The position numbers and the translations under genes were made by a program. Of a DNA stretch of 64,000 nucleotides, positions 1 to 9,974 are shown in pieces. The notes below the pieces were generated by a model. That model was not told the DNA's origin. It was given only the letters and a program-made list of their open reading frames with translations, and made no database searches. Positions within the stretch are counted from its first letter, which is position 1. Each line of letters starts with the position of its first letter. This stretch comes from Pseudoalteromonas ulvae UL12 (GTDB lineage Bacteria; Pseudomonadota; Gammaproteobacteria; Enterobacterales; Alteromonadaceae): contig NZ_AQHJ01000023.1 in assembly GCF_014925405.1 (NCBI RefSeq), positions 558,001 to 622,000 on the forward strand. Reading direction: 5' to 3'.

Positions 1-1855
1 AACTTAATTGGCTTTGAGCTTGATAGTCCAACGCAATCCACGCGTTGCGGCCACTTTTTTTCGCACCATACAAGGCTAAATCGGCTAATTCGAGTACTTG
101 TTGCCAACTAAAAGCGGTGACATTTTGTTTGTTAAACGGAAAGGTCGCAAGACCAATTGAACAACTGATTTGCAAAGGCTTGTTCTGCTCTAAGTCAAAC
201 GGATAATGCGCTACCCTTGTCCTTAAACGCTCAACAATTGCAGGTACGTCATCACGCAATGCATGGCGAAACACAATCAAGAACTCTTCACCGCCCCAGC
301 GAATAACAAAATCACCTTCTCGGATCACGGTTTTTAAAATCGTCGAAAACTGTTTAAGCACGCTATCTCCTGCGCCATGTCCAAAGCGATCATTGATATG
401 CTTAAAATAATCAATATCGATTAGCGCAAACGATAGTCCATATGCGTCGCTAGCCTTAGTTGATGAAAACGCTCGCTCGACTAAGGCTATCTCATCTTCA
501 ATGATATTCGTAAAATAGTGTCGATTATGAAGCCCTGTCAGACTGTCGCTATAACTGAGCTGTTCGAGCTCTTTGTTTTTTTGGGCTAACTCGAGTGTTT
601 GTTTTGTCACTTCTGATTTCAATCTGGCTAAGTATTGCTGGGTAATAAAGCGGCGATATAGAATCCAAACAAATACCATAAAAAGAACTGCAAAAAAGCC
701 CCACTTCTTTTTTGTCTGCTCATGCTCTTTTTGTTGCTGTTGCTGCTGTAAATGCTGCTGTTGTATTTGCGTGGCGTGCAGTGTATTTTCTTGCTCAAGC
801 AAACGTATTTGCTGTTGTTGCAAACGGGTGTTGAGCTGCGCCTCAAGTTGCAGCACTTTGTTGTTTCGCTTTTGTTCATCAAGGGCAACAACCGTTAAAT
901 GATAACGATTTAAAAAAATATACGCCTCTCGCATTTCTCCGAGCTGTAAATAAGCATCGGCTAATAATTTTTGTAACTGCGCTTGAATGGTTAAAAAACG
1001 CGAGTTATAGGTAATACTTAGCTGCTCAAGCGCAATCTCTATGGCCTGTTGAAATTCCCCCTGCTGTAAATAAGTTTGCGCTTTTAACAACTGATACTTA
1101 AGCATTTGTTCCGAAGAAAACACAGCTACAAATGTTGGAGTGAGCTTTTCAAGTGCCTCACGCGCATCCTCTGGGCGCCCTAATTTTAAGGCGGCTTGTG
1201 AATAAGCGAGCTGCAATTCTATTTGCGTGATCGAATCAGCTGTCAGTAAAGTTTCAGCCTGCTGATACAGCAAAATGGCTTGGCGGTAACTGCCATTAAA
1301 AACATGAAGCTGCCCTTTTAAGACTAAAATATGTGCACGGTACGCAGGGTTGTTTTCACCTATAGCCTGCAAGCCTAAATCATAAAATTGGTTTGCTAAG
1401 CGAGTTTTCTCTAGCTCTAAATGTAATTGGCCATATGCACTATAAACATGCGCTAAAAGTATCGGGTCTTGTAATTGTTCGCCAATATCTAACGCCTGCG
1501 CATTTAATAATAAAGCCTCAGAGAACGCGCCAAAATACTGCTTAATTTTTGCTTCAAGCAACAATGCCTCAAGCTCAATCGCTAAACTTGGTGTCGCTTG
1601 CAAATTAGCTTTCACATCATCGAGCGCTGTCAGCATCATGAAATCATAATCATCCGCTATCAATGATTTTAACTTTGCCAGCGAGGCCTCAAGTTTGTTA
1701 CTCGTTTGTCCTTCAAGCACATTCTTAGCTTTAATTGAGGTAACCTTTGCATCTATCGCCTCTGATGGTTGTTCAGTAATCTGAGCCAGAGCACTGTGCG
1801 CAACAAGACTATTACCTGCGATCACTGCGAGGAGTATTAAAGATGATTTAGTCAT
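1..1855 (-). CDS. TPR-containing membrane GGDEF protein (probable diguanylate cyclase), 3' end outside window
   Basis: I translated the minus strand from the ATG at 1855 and found it open to the left edge (about 618 codons), so the C-terminus is missing. The N-terminus is a signal peptide. About residues 55-340 are helical tetratricopeptide-like repeats. A Gln-rich coiled coil covers about 345-380, followed by one membrane span at about 384-398 and a GGDEF domain from about 440. The motif is GGEEF (521-525), and an RxxD product-inhibition site lies at 512-515, so c-di-GMP synthesis is likely. The start codon overlaps the stop of the upstream binding-protein gene (ATGACTAA), which implies translational coupling. 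By inference the protein is a periplasmic-input, cytoplasmic-output sensor. The ligand is unknown. Confidence 0.9.
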   Translation of the reverse strand, partial: MTKSSLILLAVIAGNSLVAHSALAQITEQPSEAIDAKVTSIKAKNVLEGQTSNKLEASLAKLKSLIADDYDFMMLTALDDVKANLQATPSLAIELEALLLEAKIKQYFGAFSEALLLNAQALDIGEQLQDPILLAHVYSAYGQLHLELEKTRLANQFYDLGLQAIGENNPAYRAHILVLKGQLHVFNGSYRQAILLYQQAETLLTADSITQIELQLAYSQAALKLGRPEDAREALEKLTPTFVAVFSSEQMLKYQLLKAQTYLQQGEFQQAIEIALEQLSITYNSRFLTIQAQLQKLLADAYLQLGEMREAYIFLNRYHLTVVALDEQKRNNKVLQLEAQLNTRLQQQQIRLLEQENTLHATQIQQQHLQQQQQQKEHEQTKKKWGFFAVLFMVFVWILYRRFITQQYLARLKSEVTKQTLELAQKNKELEQLSYSDSLTGLHNRHYFTNIIEDEIALVERAFSSTKASDAYGLSFALIDIDYFKHINDRFGHGAGDSVLKQFSTILKTVIREGDFVIRWGGEEFLIVFRHALRDDVPAIVERLRTRVAHYPFDLEQNKPLQISCSIGLATFPFNKQNVTAFSWQQVLELADLALYGAKKSGRNAWIALDYQAQSQLS

Positions 1856-2735
1856 CGACAACCACCATCGCTTGATTGACTAACTGCCACTCTTTAACTT
1901 GCGAATTTATAAAGCCAGCTTGTTGATAAAAGCGCTCAATTTTACCTTGCTTATTAAGCTCAACTAACCCTTTTTCAAGTGCTTCAAATATCACTTTACC
2001 TTCCGGATGCTGCTTACTCACAACAAAATGTCTTGAATCAGGTAGCATCACTTTTAAGTTTGGGATGGGTACAAATTCTTTTCCGGAAAAACGTAATATT
2101 AAGTCAGGGCTCACACTAAAATTAACCAGCATGGCATCGACAATTTTTGCATCGACCATAGCCAGCATATTTTCCCATGGACCAATAAAGTTGTTAATGA
2201 TCACAGGGGTACTTTTAAGCGCGCGCCAATCGGCTTTCCAACGCGGATTGGCGACTACTTTTAATTTATGAAGATCAGCAATGGTCATGCTTTGTGCCGC
2301 TAAATTATCTTTTGCGACATAAAATCCCGCTTCATATTGCCCATACGGGATCACTGCCTCGCTGACATAGAGCGAGCCTAAAAAGTCGATCGTATCTTCA
2401 AACCATAAGGTGCGCCCTAAGGTTAAAACATCACCACTGATTAAATCCGTATATTCATTGAGATTATGAGATTCTGTGCCTTTAAACTTCACAGGGCGAG
2501 TTTCCCCCCCTAAATAAAGGGCTTGTTGTAATAGAATCATCTCGACTATTTCAAGGTGTGAACCTGCAGAAAGAGGCGTGAATTCTTCGACAGCCAGTGC
2601 TGAACGACCATTGAGGATTTCGTTATAACGGCTAGTGAAATTTTCACTTTTTAGGATATCCACCACCACTTCGTTGGCAGCCTGTAAACCACAACTAATT
2701 AATAGCAGTAATACACATAATTTAGACATATACAA
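1848..2735 (-). CDS. Periplasmic solute-binding (SBP_bac_3-like) protein
   Basis: A 295-residue protein with an N-terminal signal sequence. It contains LISC at about residues 12-15, which fits a lipobox, but a signal peptidase I site after LQA is also possible. The remainder resembles the amino-acid-binding type periplasmic fold used by ABC importers and by sensor proteins. No permease or ATPase gene is nearby. The only partner is the downstream TPR/GGDEF gene, whose start overlaps this stop by 8 bases. I infer that it supplies ligand sensing to that cyclase rather than feeding a transporter. The ligand cannot be read from the sequence, and the family assignment is moderate. Confidence 0.75.
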   Translation of the reverse strand: MYMSKLCVLLLLISCGLQAANEVVVDILKSENFTSRYNEILNGRSALAVEEFTPLSAGSHLEIVEMILLQQALYLGGETRPVKFKGTESHNLNEYTDLISGDVLTLGRTLWFEDTIDFLGSLYVSEAVIPYGQYEAGFYVAKDNLAAQSMTIADLHKLKVVANPRWKADWRALKSTPVIINNFIGPWENMLAMVDAKIVDAMLVNFSVSPDLILRFSGKEFVPIPNLKVMLPDSRHFVVSKQHPEGKVIFEALEKGLVELNKQGKIERFYQQAGFINSQVKEWQLVNQAMVVVDD

Positions 2736-2860
2736 AACCTTAGATACATCCTTGCGGTTACATTTTGAGTACCAAAAATTAACATAATTACGACCAAATA
2801 AAACGTTTAAATTGATTTAAATCCGGATTTATCGTCCATTGGCTGGTGATTTTGCATAAA

Positions 2861-2886
2861 AAAGCCAGTATTTATAACTGGCTTTT
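2861..2886 (-). terminator. Rho-independent terminator after metH
   Basis: Stem GCCAGT (2864-2869) pairs with ACTGGC (2877-2882), extended by A/T pairs. On the minus strand it is followed by a run of T. It lies 24 bases beyond the metH stop. Confidence 0.8.
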
Positions 2887-2909
2887 CCTCATTCGCTTTT
2901 TAAATACTC

Positions 2910-5543
2910 TTAACTTTCTGGTTCATAACCTAAGTTAGGCGATAACCAACGTTCGGCTTCTGTCAGCGTCATATTTGTGCGCTTAGCATAATCTTCTACT
3001 TGATCTTTTTGAATGGCCGCGACTGCGTAATATTTTGCTTCTGGGTGCGAGAAATACCAACCCGAAACAGCAGCACCTGGCCACATAGCATAGGAACTCG
3101 TCAGTTGCATACCAATTCGTTGCTCAGTATCGAGTAACTGCCAGATTTTCTTTTTCTCTGTGTGTTCAGGACAAGCTGGGTAACCCGGTGCAGGGCGGAT
3201 CCCTTGGTAGTTTTCACGGATCAGCTCTTCATTTGAAAGTGTCTCATCAGGGGCATAACCCCAGTACTCTTTGCGAACTTGCTGATGAAGATACTCTGCA
3301 AACGCTTCAGCTAAACGATCAGCGACCGCTTTGACCATTATCTTATTGTAATCATCGTGCTGTTTATCAAAGGCTTCGGCTAAATCATCTTCCTCTAACC
3401 CACCCGTGACCGCAAATGCACCAAAATAATCTGCTACACCTTTTGGCGCGATATAATCGGCCAAACAATAATTGGCAAAATCTGATTTCTCGGTCTGTTG
3501 GCGTAAATGACACGACAGAGCCAAAACGTCAGTGCGTGTTTCGTCGGTATAGATTTCAATATCATCACCGACTCGATTAGCAGGGAATAAACCAATCACG
3601 CCTAACGGCTGTAAGCTACCTGAACGCTCAAGCTCATCTAACATCGCATTGGCATCGGCAAATAAACTCTGAGCTTGCTCACCAACGATTTCATCCTGCA
3701 AGATACGAGGATACTTTCCTGCTATCGACCACGTCATAAAATAAGGAGTCCAATCGATGTACTGACGTAACGTCGCTATCGAGACATCTTTAAACTCTGT
3801 CACCCCAAGCTTTTTAGGCACAGGTGGCGTGTAATTTTGCCAATCAAGCTGCGCGGCATTTTCGCGAGCTCGTGTTAATGACACCGCTTTAGAGCGTGGA
3901 CGCTTTCGCGCTTGCTGATCTCGGACAACCTCATATTCTTTTTTGGTTCTCTCTAAAAAGGCTGGCTTTAACGTATCGCTCAACAAAGACGAGACCACGC
4001 CCACAGCGCGGCTGGCGTTGTTCACATAGACCACGCCTTTATCATACTGTGGCTCAATCTTAACGGCAGTATGCGCTTTGGAAGTCGTTGCACCACCAAT
4101 TAACAATGGGATCGTAAAACCTCGACGCGTCATTTCTTTGGCAACATGCACCATCTCATCCAATGACGGTGTGATAAGGCCAGACAAACCGATTGCATCG
4201 GCTTTTTCATCTATCGCCGTTTGCAAAATTTTCTCAGCGGGCACCATCACCCCCAAATCAACCACGTCGTAGTTATTACACTGCAGCACCACACCTACAA
4301 TGTTCTTACCAATATCATGGACATCACCTTTTACGGTCGCCATAACAATTTTACCGTTGGTGGCACCTTCTTCTTTGAGTGCATCAATAAACGGATTCAA
4401 ATAAGCCACCGCTCGTTTCATCACTCGTGCAGATTTAACCACCTGTGGTAAAAACATTTTGCCTTCACCAAACAAGTCACCGACAACATTCATGCCGTCC
4501 ATGAGAGGCCCTTCGATCACCTCAATTGGGCGTTCAAAGCTCAAACGACACTCTTCGGTGTCGGCTTCGATGAAATCAGTAATGCCTTTGACTAAAGCGT
4601 GTTCTAAACGCTTAGCGACAGGCCAAGTGCGCCATTCTAAGTCTTCAACGCGCTCGGCTTGCGCCATCCCCGAATATTTAGGTGCGAGTTCGACTAAACG
4701 CTCACCTGCGCCGGCATCTTTATTGAGGACCACATCTTCAACAGCAATGCGCAGCTCTTCTGGAATATCATCATACACAGCCAACTGGCCTGCATTGACA
4801 ATCCCCATATCCATGCCTGCCTTAATGGCGTGATATAAAAAGACAGAATGAATCGCTTCACGAACCGGATTATTGCCTCGAAAAGAGAACGACACATTCG
4901 AAACACCACCTGAGACCTTACAATGTGGCAAGCCTGCTTTAATGCGTCGCGTTCCTTCGATAAACTCAACCGCATAATTATCGTGCTCTTCAATCCCGGT
5001 AGCAACTGCGAAAATATTCGGATCAAAAATAATGTCTTCTGGTGGAAAACCCAGTTGCTCAACCAAAATCCGATAAGAGCGCTGACAGATGTCAAACTTG
5101 CGGTCTTGTGTTTCGGCTTGGCCTGTTTCATCAAACGCCATCACCACGGCAGCCGCACCAAAGCGTTTAATGATTTTTGCTTGGCGAATAAACGGCTCTT
5201 CACCTTCTTTTAAAGAAATTGAATTAACAATCGCCTTGCCTTGAATGCACTTTAAACCCGCCTCGATGACTTCCCACTTGGATGAATCGACCATAATCGG
5301 CACCCGAGAAATATCTGGCTCGGAGGCGATTAAGTTTAAAAATTTCACCATCGCGGCTTTTGAGTCCAACATGGCTTCATCCATGTTGATATCGATGACT
5401 TGAGCGCCACTTTCAACTTGCTCTCTGGCAACACTTAACGCTTCTTCATAGTTTTCTTCCATGATTAAACGTTTAAATTTGGCCGAACCGGTGACATTGG
5501 TTCGCTCACCTACATTGGTAAACACAGCTGTATTTTGAGTCAT
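2910..5543 (-). CDS. metH: Methionine synthase MetH, C-terminal part (folate, cobalamin and reactivation modules)
   Basis: 877 residues that match residues of about 358 onward of the roughly 1227-residue E. coli MetH. The order is a pterin-binding domain (starting [14 protein letters not shown]), a cap and B12-binding domain with the cobalamin-ligand motif DVHDIG, then the activation domain with [13 protein letters not shown], which binds S-adenosylmethionine. The homocysteine-binding module is absent here. It is encoded by the gene immediately upstream, in the same frame, separated by TAA GGA CTG ATA. The TAAGGA overlapping that stop is a well-spaced ribosome-binding site for this ATG. Together the two proteins should carry out cobalamin-dependent methylation of homocysteine from methyl-tetrahydrofolate. 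The split is unusual and is treated as a finding. Confidence 0.95.
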   Translation of the reverse strand: MTQNTAVFTNVGERTNVTGSAKFKRLIMEENYEEALSVAREQVESGAQVIDINMDEAMLDSKAAMVKFLNLIASEPDISRVPIMVDSSKWEVIEAGLKCIQGKAIVNSISLKEGEEPFIRQAKIIKRFGAAAVVMAFDETGQAETQDRKFDICQRSYRILVEQLGFPPEDIIFDPNIFAVATGIEEHDNYAVEFIEGTRRIKAGLPHCKVSGGVSNVSFSFRGNNPVREAIHSVFLYHAIKAGMDMGIVNAGQLAVYDDIPEELRIAVEDVVLNKDAGAGERLVELAPKYSGMAQAERVEDLEWRTWPVAKRLEHALVKGITDFIEADTEECRLSFERPIEVIEGPLMDGMNVVGDLFGEGKMFLPQVVKSARVMKRAVAYLNPFIDALKEEGATNGKIVMATVKGDVHDIGKNIVGVVLQCNNYDVVDLGVMVPAEKILQTAIDEKADAIGLSGLITPSLDEMVHVAKEMTRRGFTIPLLIGGATTSKAHTAVKIEPQYDKGVVYVNNASRAVGVVSSLLSDTLKPAFLERTKKEYEVVRDQQARKRPRSKAVSLTRARENAAQLDWQNYTPPVPKKLGVTEFKDVSIATLRQYIDWTPYFMTWSIAGKYPRILQDEIVGEQAQSLFADANAMLDELERSGSLQPLGVIGLFPANRVGDDIEIYTDETRTDVLALSCHLRQQTEKSDFANYCLADYIAPKGVADYFGAFAVTGGLEEDDLAEAFDKQHDDYNKIMVKAVADRLAEAFAEYLHQQVRKEYWGYAPDETLSNEELIRENYQGIRPAPGYPACPEHTEKKKIWQLLDTEQRIGMQLTSSYAMWPGAAVSGWYFSHPEAKYYAVAAIQKDQVEDYAKRTNMTLTEAERWLSPNLGYEPES

Positions 5544-5552
5544 TATCAGTCC

Positions 5553-6614
5553 TTAGTTCAGATTACAGGCTTCTAAACCAGATAAACGCATCCTAACTTC
5601 AAGTTCTGGTAATGGACGTGGAGCAACCGTTGCAAGTCCTTGCGCAAATGCTTTGATGTGTGCAGGCGTAGTTCCACAGCACCCACCAACAATATTGATA
5701 AAGCCACATTTACCCCAATCGATAATTTCAGTGGCCATTTCTGGCGCTTCAAGATCATATTCACCAAATTCATTCGGAAGACCAGCATTGGGATGAACTG
5801 ACGTATAGGTTTCACACACTCGTGATAACTCTTCAACATATTGGCGTAATAAATCTGGGCCAAGGGCACAATTGAGCCCAATAGAAATAGGCTTGATGTG
5901 ACGAATTGAGTTATAAAATGCCTCGGTAGTTTGCCCTGATAACGTGCGCCCTGATGCATCGGTAATCGTGCCTGAAATCATTACTGGCAATACTCGTCCG
6001 GCTTGCTCAAATGCTTCTTCAACTGCAAAAGAGGCCGCTTTGGCATTTAAAGTATCAAAAATGGTTTCAATCAAGATAATGTCGACTCCACCTTCCATTA
6101 AAGCAAGCGTTGACTCAATATACGCTTCCACCAGCGCATCAAAAGTAATATTGCGATAACCCGGATCATTGACATCTGGCGAAATAGAACAGGTTTTAGA
6201 CGTCGGGCCAAGTACACCCGCAACAAAACGAGGTTTATGCGGCTCAAGCGCGGTGACTTCATCACATACTTGTCGGGCTAATTTAGCCGATTCAAGATTA
6301 ATCTCTCGGCTTAAGTGCGCCATTTCATAGTCTTCCATTGAAATGGTGGTTGAGTTAAAAGTATTTGTTTCGATAATATCTGCACCAGCGCGTAAGTAAT
6401 TTCGGTGAATAGTTGCAATCACCTCAGGCTGAGTGAGACTCAATAAATCATTATTGCCTTTGATCAATACATGCCAGTCAGCAAAGCGCTCACCGCGATA
6501 ATCTTCTTCAGAGAATTTATATTCTTGGATCATAGTGCCCATGGCACCATCTAAAATTAAAATGCGCTCATTGAGGGCGGCTTTTAATTGAGCGGTCTTG
6601 TCTTTATTCGGCAT
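5553..6614 (-). CDS. metH: Methionine synthase MetH, N-terminal homocysteine S-methyltransferase module
   Basis: 353 residues equal to the homocysteine-binding barrel of MetH. Family features include [10 protein letters not shown] near the start and the zinc-ligand cysteines in GLNCALG and in [12 protein letters not shown] near the end. It stops after [11 protein letters not shown]. In E. coli MetH the corresponding sequence RLSGLEPLNIG runs directly into the folate module, so the break falls exactly on the interdomain linker. The start overlaps the metA stop by 11 bases, so metA, this gene and the larger metH part form one operon. The product would work with the 877-residue partner in the cytoplasm. 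Confidence 0.95.
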   Translation of the reverse strand: MPNKDKTAQLKAALNERILILDGAMGTMIQEYKFSEEDYRGERFADWHVLIKGNNDLLSLTQPEVIATIHRNYLRAGADIIETNTFNSTTISMEDYEMAHLSREINLESAKLARQVCDEVTALEPHKPRFVAGVLGPTSKTCSISPDVNDPGYRNITFDALVEAYIESTLALMEGGVDIILIETIFDTLNAKAASFAVEEAFEQAGRVLPVMISGTITDASGRTLSGQTTEAFYNSIRHIKPISIGLNCALGPDLLRQYVEELSRVCETYTSVHPNAGLPNEFGEYDLEAPEMATEIIDWGKCGFINIVGGCCGTTPAHIKAFAQGLATVAPRPLPELEVRMRLSGLEACNLN

Positions 6615-7551
6615 AATTGTTAGTCCTCACATCCTGGCTAACTAAGTTAATATCATACGGCGTAGTTTGGTACACATAATAGTTTAACCAATTCGAAAAC
6701 AATAAAAAGGCGTGACTTTGCCAAGTTTTAGACGGCTTATTATCTGGATTATCATCAACAAAATAATTTTCAGGTTTGGGGGCATCAGAACCTTTCGCAC
6801 AGTCACGAATATACTCCCCCTTCAATGTATCCGCATCATACTCTGGATGGCCGGTTAAATACACTTGGCTGCCTGATGTGTTTTTAGTCAAGTACGCCCC
6901 AACAGTCTCAGAGCCCGCCAAGATAGTCAGCTCGTCTACCTGTTGAATTTTGTTTATATCGATGTGGCCATAACGAGAATGAGGCACCAAAAACTCATCG
7001 TCAAAACCACGCGTCAGGGCTGCATGCTCAAAAAAGCACTGATGTTGAAACACCCCACATAATTTTTGTTCGCGCAGTTCGCGCTTTAAACCATAATGAT
7101 GGTAAAGCGCTGCATGAGCGGCCCAACATGAAAACAGTGTCGAGGTTACATGTTGCTCAGCCCAATCTAAAATAACTTTAAGCTCATCCCAATAGGCGAC
7201 TTCTTCAAACTCAAGATGTGCTAAAGGGGCACCAGTGACAATCAATGCATCATAGTTAAGATCTTTTACTTCAGAAAAATAACGGTAAAACGTATCAAGG
7301 TGCTGCTCAGAGGTATTTTTACTTCTGTGAGTGTCTAACCGCAGTAAATCAACATTAACTTGTAACGGAGAATTGGCGAGTAAACGAATAAACTGCACTT
7401 CGGTTTCAACTTTATTTGGCATCAAGTTTAAAATAGCCAATTGCATTGGACGAATTTCTTGCGTTTTTGCCCGAGTTTTAGGCATGACAAACACATTTTC
7501 TTGGCGTAATTGTGCAATTGCAGGGAGTTCATCAAGGACAGTAATTGGCAT
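6604..7551 (-). CDS. metA: Homoserine O-succinyltransferase (or acetyltransferase) MetA
   Basis: First committed step of methionine synthesis, acylating homoserine. I place the start at the ATG at 7551, giving 315 residues. The N-terminus then reads [20 protein letters not shown], matching E. coli MetA ([20 protein letters not shown]). A longer frame upstream of this lacks family similarity. Visible family segments are the Cys nucleophile in [16 protein letters not shown] and the HSRYGHID region. Whether succinyl- or acetyl-CoA is used cannot be decided by eye. It heads the metA-metH operon, and tandem MetJ-type boxes lie 65-80 bases upstream. Confidence 0.95.
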   Translation of the reverse strand: MPITVLDELPAIAQLRQENVFVMPKTRAKTQEIRPMQLAILNLMPNKVETEVQFIRLLANSPLQVNVDLLRLDTHRSKNTSEQHLDTFYRYFSEVKDLNYDALIVTGAPLAHLEFEEVAYWDELKVILDWAEQHVTSTLFSCWAAHAALYHHYGLKRELREQKLCGVFQHQCFFEHAALTRGFDDEFLVPHSRYGHIDINKIQQVDELTILAGSETVGAYLTKNTSGSQVYLTGHPEYDADTLKGEYIRDCAKGSDAPKPENYFVDDNPDNKPSKTWQSHAFLLFSNWLNYYVYQTTPYDINLVSQDVRTNNYAE

Positions 7552-8020
7552 CGTTATTTCTCTATAAGCAAAACTAGCTGCAATTATGACTGGATATCTG
7601 GAAATTTCAAGCTCCAGATGTTTAGACGTCCACCACAAAATCTAAGTCTGCTTTTTTATGGGTCACTGTTGGCCTGCTTTTCTGATTAAGCTAAAGCCAT
7701 CATAAAAAACAGCAGGCGACTTGGCTCTCTAAGTTGATGAACATTTCATCACTATATCAGTAGAAAATATGGCACATCATGTAGATTAACGAGAGACACT
7801 GCATATTTTATTGTGGGTTTTTACGTTCTTTTGTTGGCTACTAACATTTAAATTGTTGAAAAGTCTTATCGAATTGACCTAATGTATGCATGCTTGCGAT
7901 ACAGATTAACCTATCAGTAAAACCCGCTTTTTCAGTGTTTGAGTTCACAAACCTCTCTGATAATACTATCTTTATTGAATGAGTACTTTTTCATTCTAAA
8001 CTTTATCAAAAGGAACGCTT
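7552..8020. other. Intergenic region between divergent metA and the GAF-GGDEF gene
   Basis: This 469-base gap holds the MetJ-type boxes and presumably the two divergent promoters. An inverted repeat GCCTGCT (7672-7678) / AGCAGGC (7711-7717) has a 32-base loop and no clear role. A ribosome-binding site (AAAAGGAA) lies just before 8021. I see no gene in it. Confidence 0.6.
7616..7631. promoter_or_regulatory. Tandem MetJ boxes upstream of metA
   Basis: Two adjacent 8-mers, AGATGTTT and AGACGTCC, compare with the MetJ consensus AGACGTCT (6/8 and 7/8). MetJ binds tandem 8-base boxes in enteric and related bacteria. The position upstream of metA fits SAM-dependent repression of the whole metA-metH operon. 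Confidence 0.7.
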
Positions 8021-9208
8021 ATGGCACTCACTGGTTTAAATGAATCCGGTGTAATTGACCGTATGACAGACATTGTTGCCTGCCTCAATAGCAGTGACTC
8101 CATACAGCGTTTTTTACTCGACATTCATTGTATTTTACAAAAAGTCACCTATGCCGATAATTTTTATGTTGTGCTTCTGGGTGATGATGACCGCCTTACT
8201 TTTCCTTATTTTCATGATGTAAAAGATGACTTTGATGCCGAAGAACTCAATGGTATTGAGCTCAATGATTTGGCCAGCACCCTTACTTATTACGCTTTAG
8301 CTCAACAAAAAGTCTGCAACTTTAATCTATCACAACTCACAGAGCTGATTGAAAAAGGCGAAGTTAAGGTCCTTGGCTCTCTACCACAACAATGGCTGTG
8401 CTTTCCCCTCATGATCAGAGAAAACTTTTTAGGCGCATTCATTATTCAGTCTTATCGACGGGAAGACGAGTATTCAGGTGTCATGGTTGATGTGCTCTAT
8501 ACCATCAGCCATGTTATTGCCTCCGCCCTCGATGCATTTAATAATCAACAAGCTTTATATGAAGCTAATCAGCGCTTAGCTCAATATCAAAATGAATTAG
8601 AACATCAAGTTGAATCTCGTACAAAACAACTGCAAAACAGTCTCACTGAGCTACAACGAGAGGTGGATCAACGAAAACAGCTCCAGACTCTCCTTGAGTT
8701 TGATTCACTTCACGATAGCTTAACCGGGCTTGCCAATCGAAAATCACTCTTTAATGAACTCAAACGAATTTCTGCACGCCTTGATCGCCAACCAGCGTAT
8801 GTTTATCTGTTATATCTTGATTTAGATGGCTTTAAACCGATTAACGATACATATGGCCACCATGCTGGCGATAAAGTATTGGTTGAAGTCAGCAAGCGGA
8901 TGATCAAAGCAATGCGAGGCTATGACTTAGTCGCACGTATTGGTGGGGATGAATTTATTATTGTCATCGATCAGGCGCTGGATGAAGTTGAACTCACGCA
9001 AATAGCCGAGCGTTTAATTACTGATATTCACCAACCTATTGAAATCGATGCCTACACGCAGGTCACCAGTGGGATCAGCATAGGCATTGCTTTTACCACT
9101 TTATCAGAACAAGTTGGAGAGCCCCTCGTGCAACAAGCAGACAAGGCGCTTTATCAAGCCAAAAATAGCGGCAAAGGCTGTTTTCAAATTTACCAATCAA
9201 ACTTGTAA
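8021..9208 (+). CDS. GAF-GGDEF diguanylate cyclase
   Basis: 395 residues with no signal peptide or membrane span. A GAF-like sensory domain occupies about residues 10-165, a coiled coil about 180-225 and a GGDEF domain about 228-392. The active-site motif is intact (GGDEF, 308-312), and an RxxD inhibitory site lies at 299-302 (RGYD). The protein should therefore make c-di-GMP in the cytoplasm under product inhibition, gated by an unknown signal at the GAF domain. It stands alone, divergent from metA and convergent with the exonuclease gene that ends at 9240. Confidence 0.9.
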   Translation: MALTGLNESGVIDRMTDIVACLNSSDSIQRFLLDIHCILQKVTYADNFYVVLLGDDDRLTFPYFHDVKDDFDAEELNGIELNDLASTLTYYALAQQKVCNFNLSQLTELIEKGEVKVLGSLPQQWLCFPLMIRENFLGAFIIQSYRREDEYSGVMVDVLYTISHVIASALDAFNNQQALYEANQRLAQYQNELEHQVESRTKQLQNSLTELQREVDQRKQLQTLLEFDSLHDSLTGLANRKSLFNELKRISARLDRQPAYVYLLYLDLDGFKPINDTYGHHAGDKVLVEVSKRMIKAMRGYDLVARIGGDEFIIVIDQALDEVELTQIAERLITDIHQPIEIDAYTQVTSGISIGIAFTTLSEQVGEPLVQQADKALYQAKNSGKGCFQIYQSNL

Positions 9209-9239
9209 TTTAGCCACTGACAGTCTGCGGCAGTATTGA

Positions 9240-9878
9240 CTAAACTAGCTGGCGCAATGCAATCCCTTTTCCGGAAGTAATTTTATTGAGCTGCGCTAAA
9301 AAAAGCTCAGCAGTGGCGAGCGCATCCGTTAAGGCGTTATGTGTTAAATACTCAGGCAAACTATAACGGGCACGACATGCCGCTAAATTCAAATCATCAA
9401 AGCCAATCTCTTGCCCTTGTAGTGATAGTCGTTTGTGCTCGATTTTCATGGTATCAACCATGACAGTGGCAGCAATTGGCATATTAAACTGACCAAATGC
9501 ATTTTTTAAAAATAACCAGTCGAGTTCGGCATTATGAAAAACCAATACATATTTATCTAATAAGGGCCTAAGCTGCTGTAGCGCTAAAACCAACGGCACT
9601 CCACCTTCTAAAGCATGGCTGTCAATACCATGGAAAATTGGGCTTTGTTTGAGCTCATTGACATGGGCATTAATAAAGTGCTCACTTTGACCGACAAATA
9701 TCCGCTGATCTTCAATGGGTAACCAAGCTAAAGACACGATTTCATCCTGTTTAGGATTGAGGCCGGTCAACTCCAAATCAATCACTAAATATTTAGCGCG
9801 AAAACAATTTTGCTGCAAGGTATCTTGCAACTCAGGGGAAAACCCCAATAACCGTTTTAAGGTATTAAACATACTCAC
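9240..9878 (-). CDS. DnaQ-like DEDDh 3'-5' exonuclease
   Basis: 212 residues with the exonuclease fold of the DNA polymerase III epsilon family. Exo I is VIDLELTGL with D34 and E36, Exo II is VFHNAELDWLFL, and Exo III is HNALTDAL, which gives the DEDDh set. I keep the GTG at 9878 as start because AAGGAA sits 8-9 bases upstream. An ATG follows at 9872. It lies 96 bases after the cNMP/CBS/DUF294 gene on the same strand. In Vibrio and Shewanella relatives this exonuclease type is commonly found beside the same DUF294 protein and the acetate symporter. Its role there is not established. Confidence 0.85.
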   Translation of the reverse strand: MSMFNTLKRLLGFSPELQDTLQQNCFRAKYLVIDLELTGLNPKQDEIVSLAWLPIEDQRIFVGQSEHFINAHVNELKQSPIFHGIDSHALEGGVPLVLALQQLRPLLDKYVLVFHNAELDWLFLKNAFGQFNMPIAATVMVDTMKIEHKRLSLQGQEIGFDDLNLAACRARYSLPEYLTHNALTDALATAELFLAQLNKITSGKGIALRQLV

Positions 9879-9974
9879 GATAACTGTTCCTTCTTTACTT
9901 AATCAGGCTACACCCGATAAGTCGTTAGTTGCCGAGGCCACCCACTCCTTGCGAGGCAAAATTCAGGCAAATAG

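Noticed and set aside
573..902. Cys-rich frame on the plus strand (109 residues)
   Set aside because: It is the antisense shadow of the Gln-rich part of the GGDEF gene. CTG/TTG repeats read backward give Cys/Leu runs.
7672..7717. Inverted repeat GCCTGCT / AGCAGGC upstream of metA as a terminator or riboswitch
   Set aside because: The loop is 32 bases, there is no T run in the right place, and I could not recognise any SAM or cobalamin riboswitch core.
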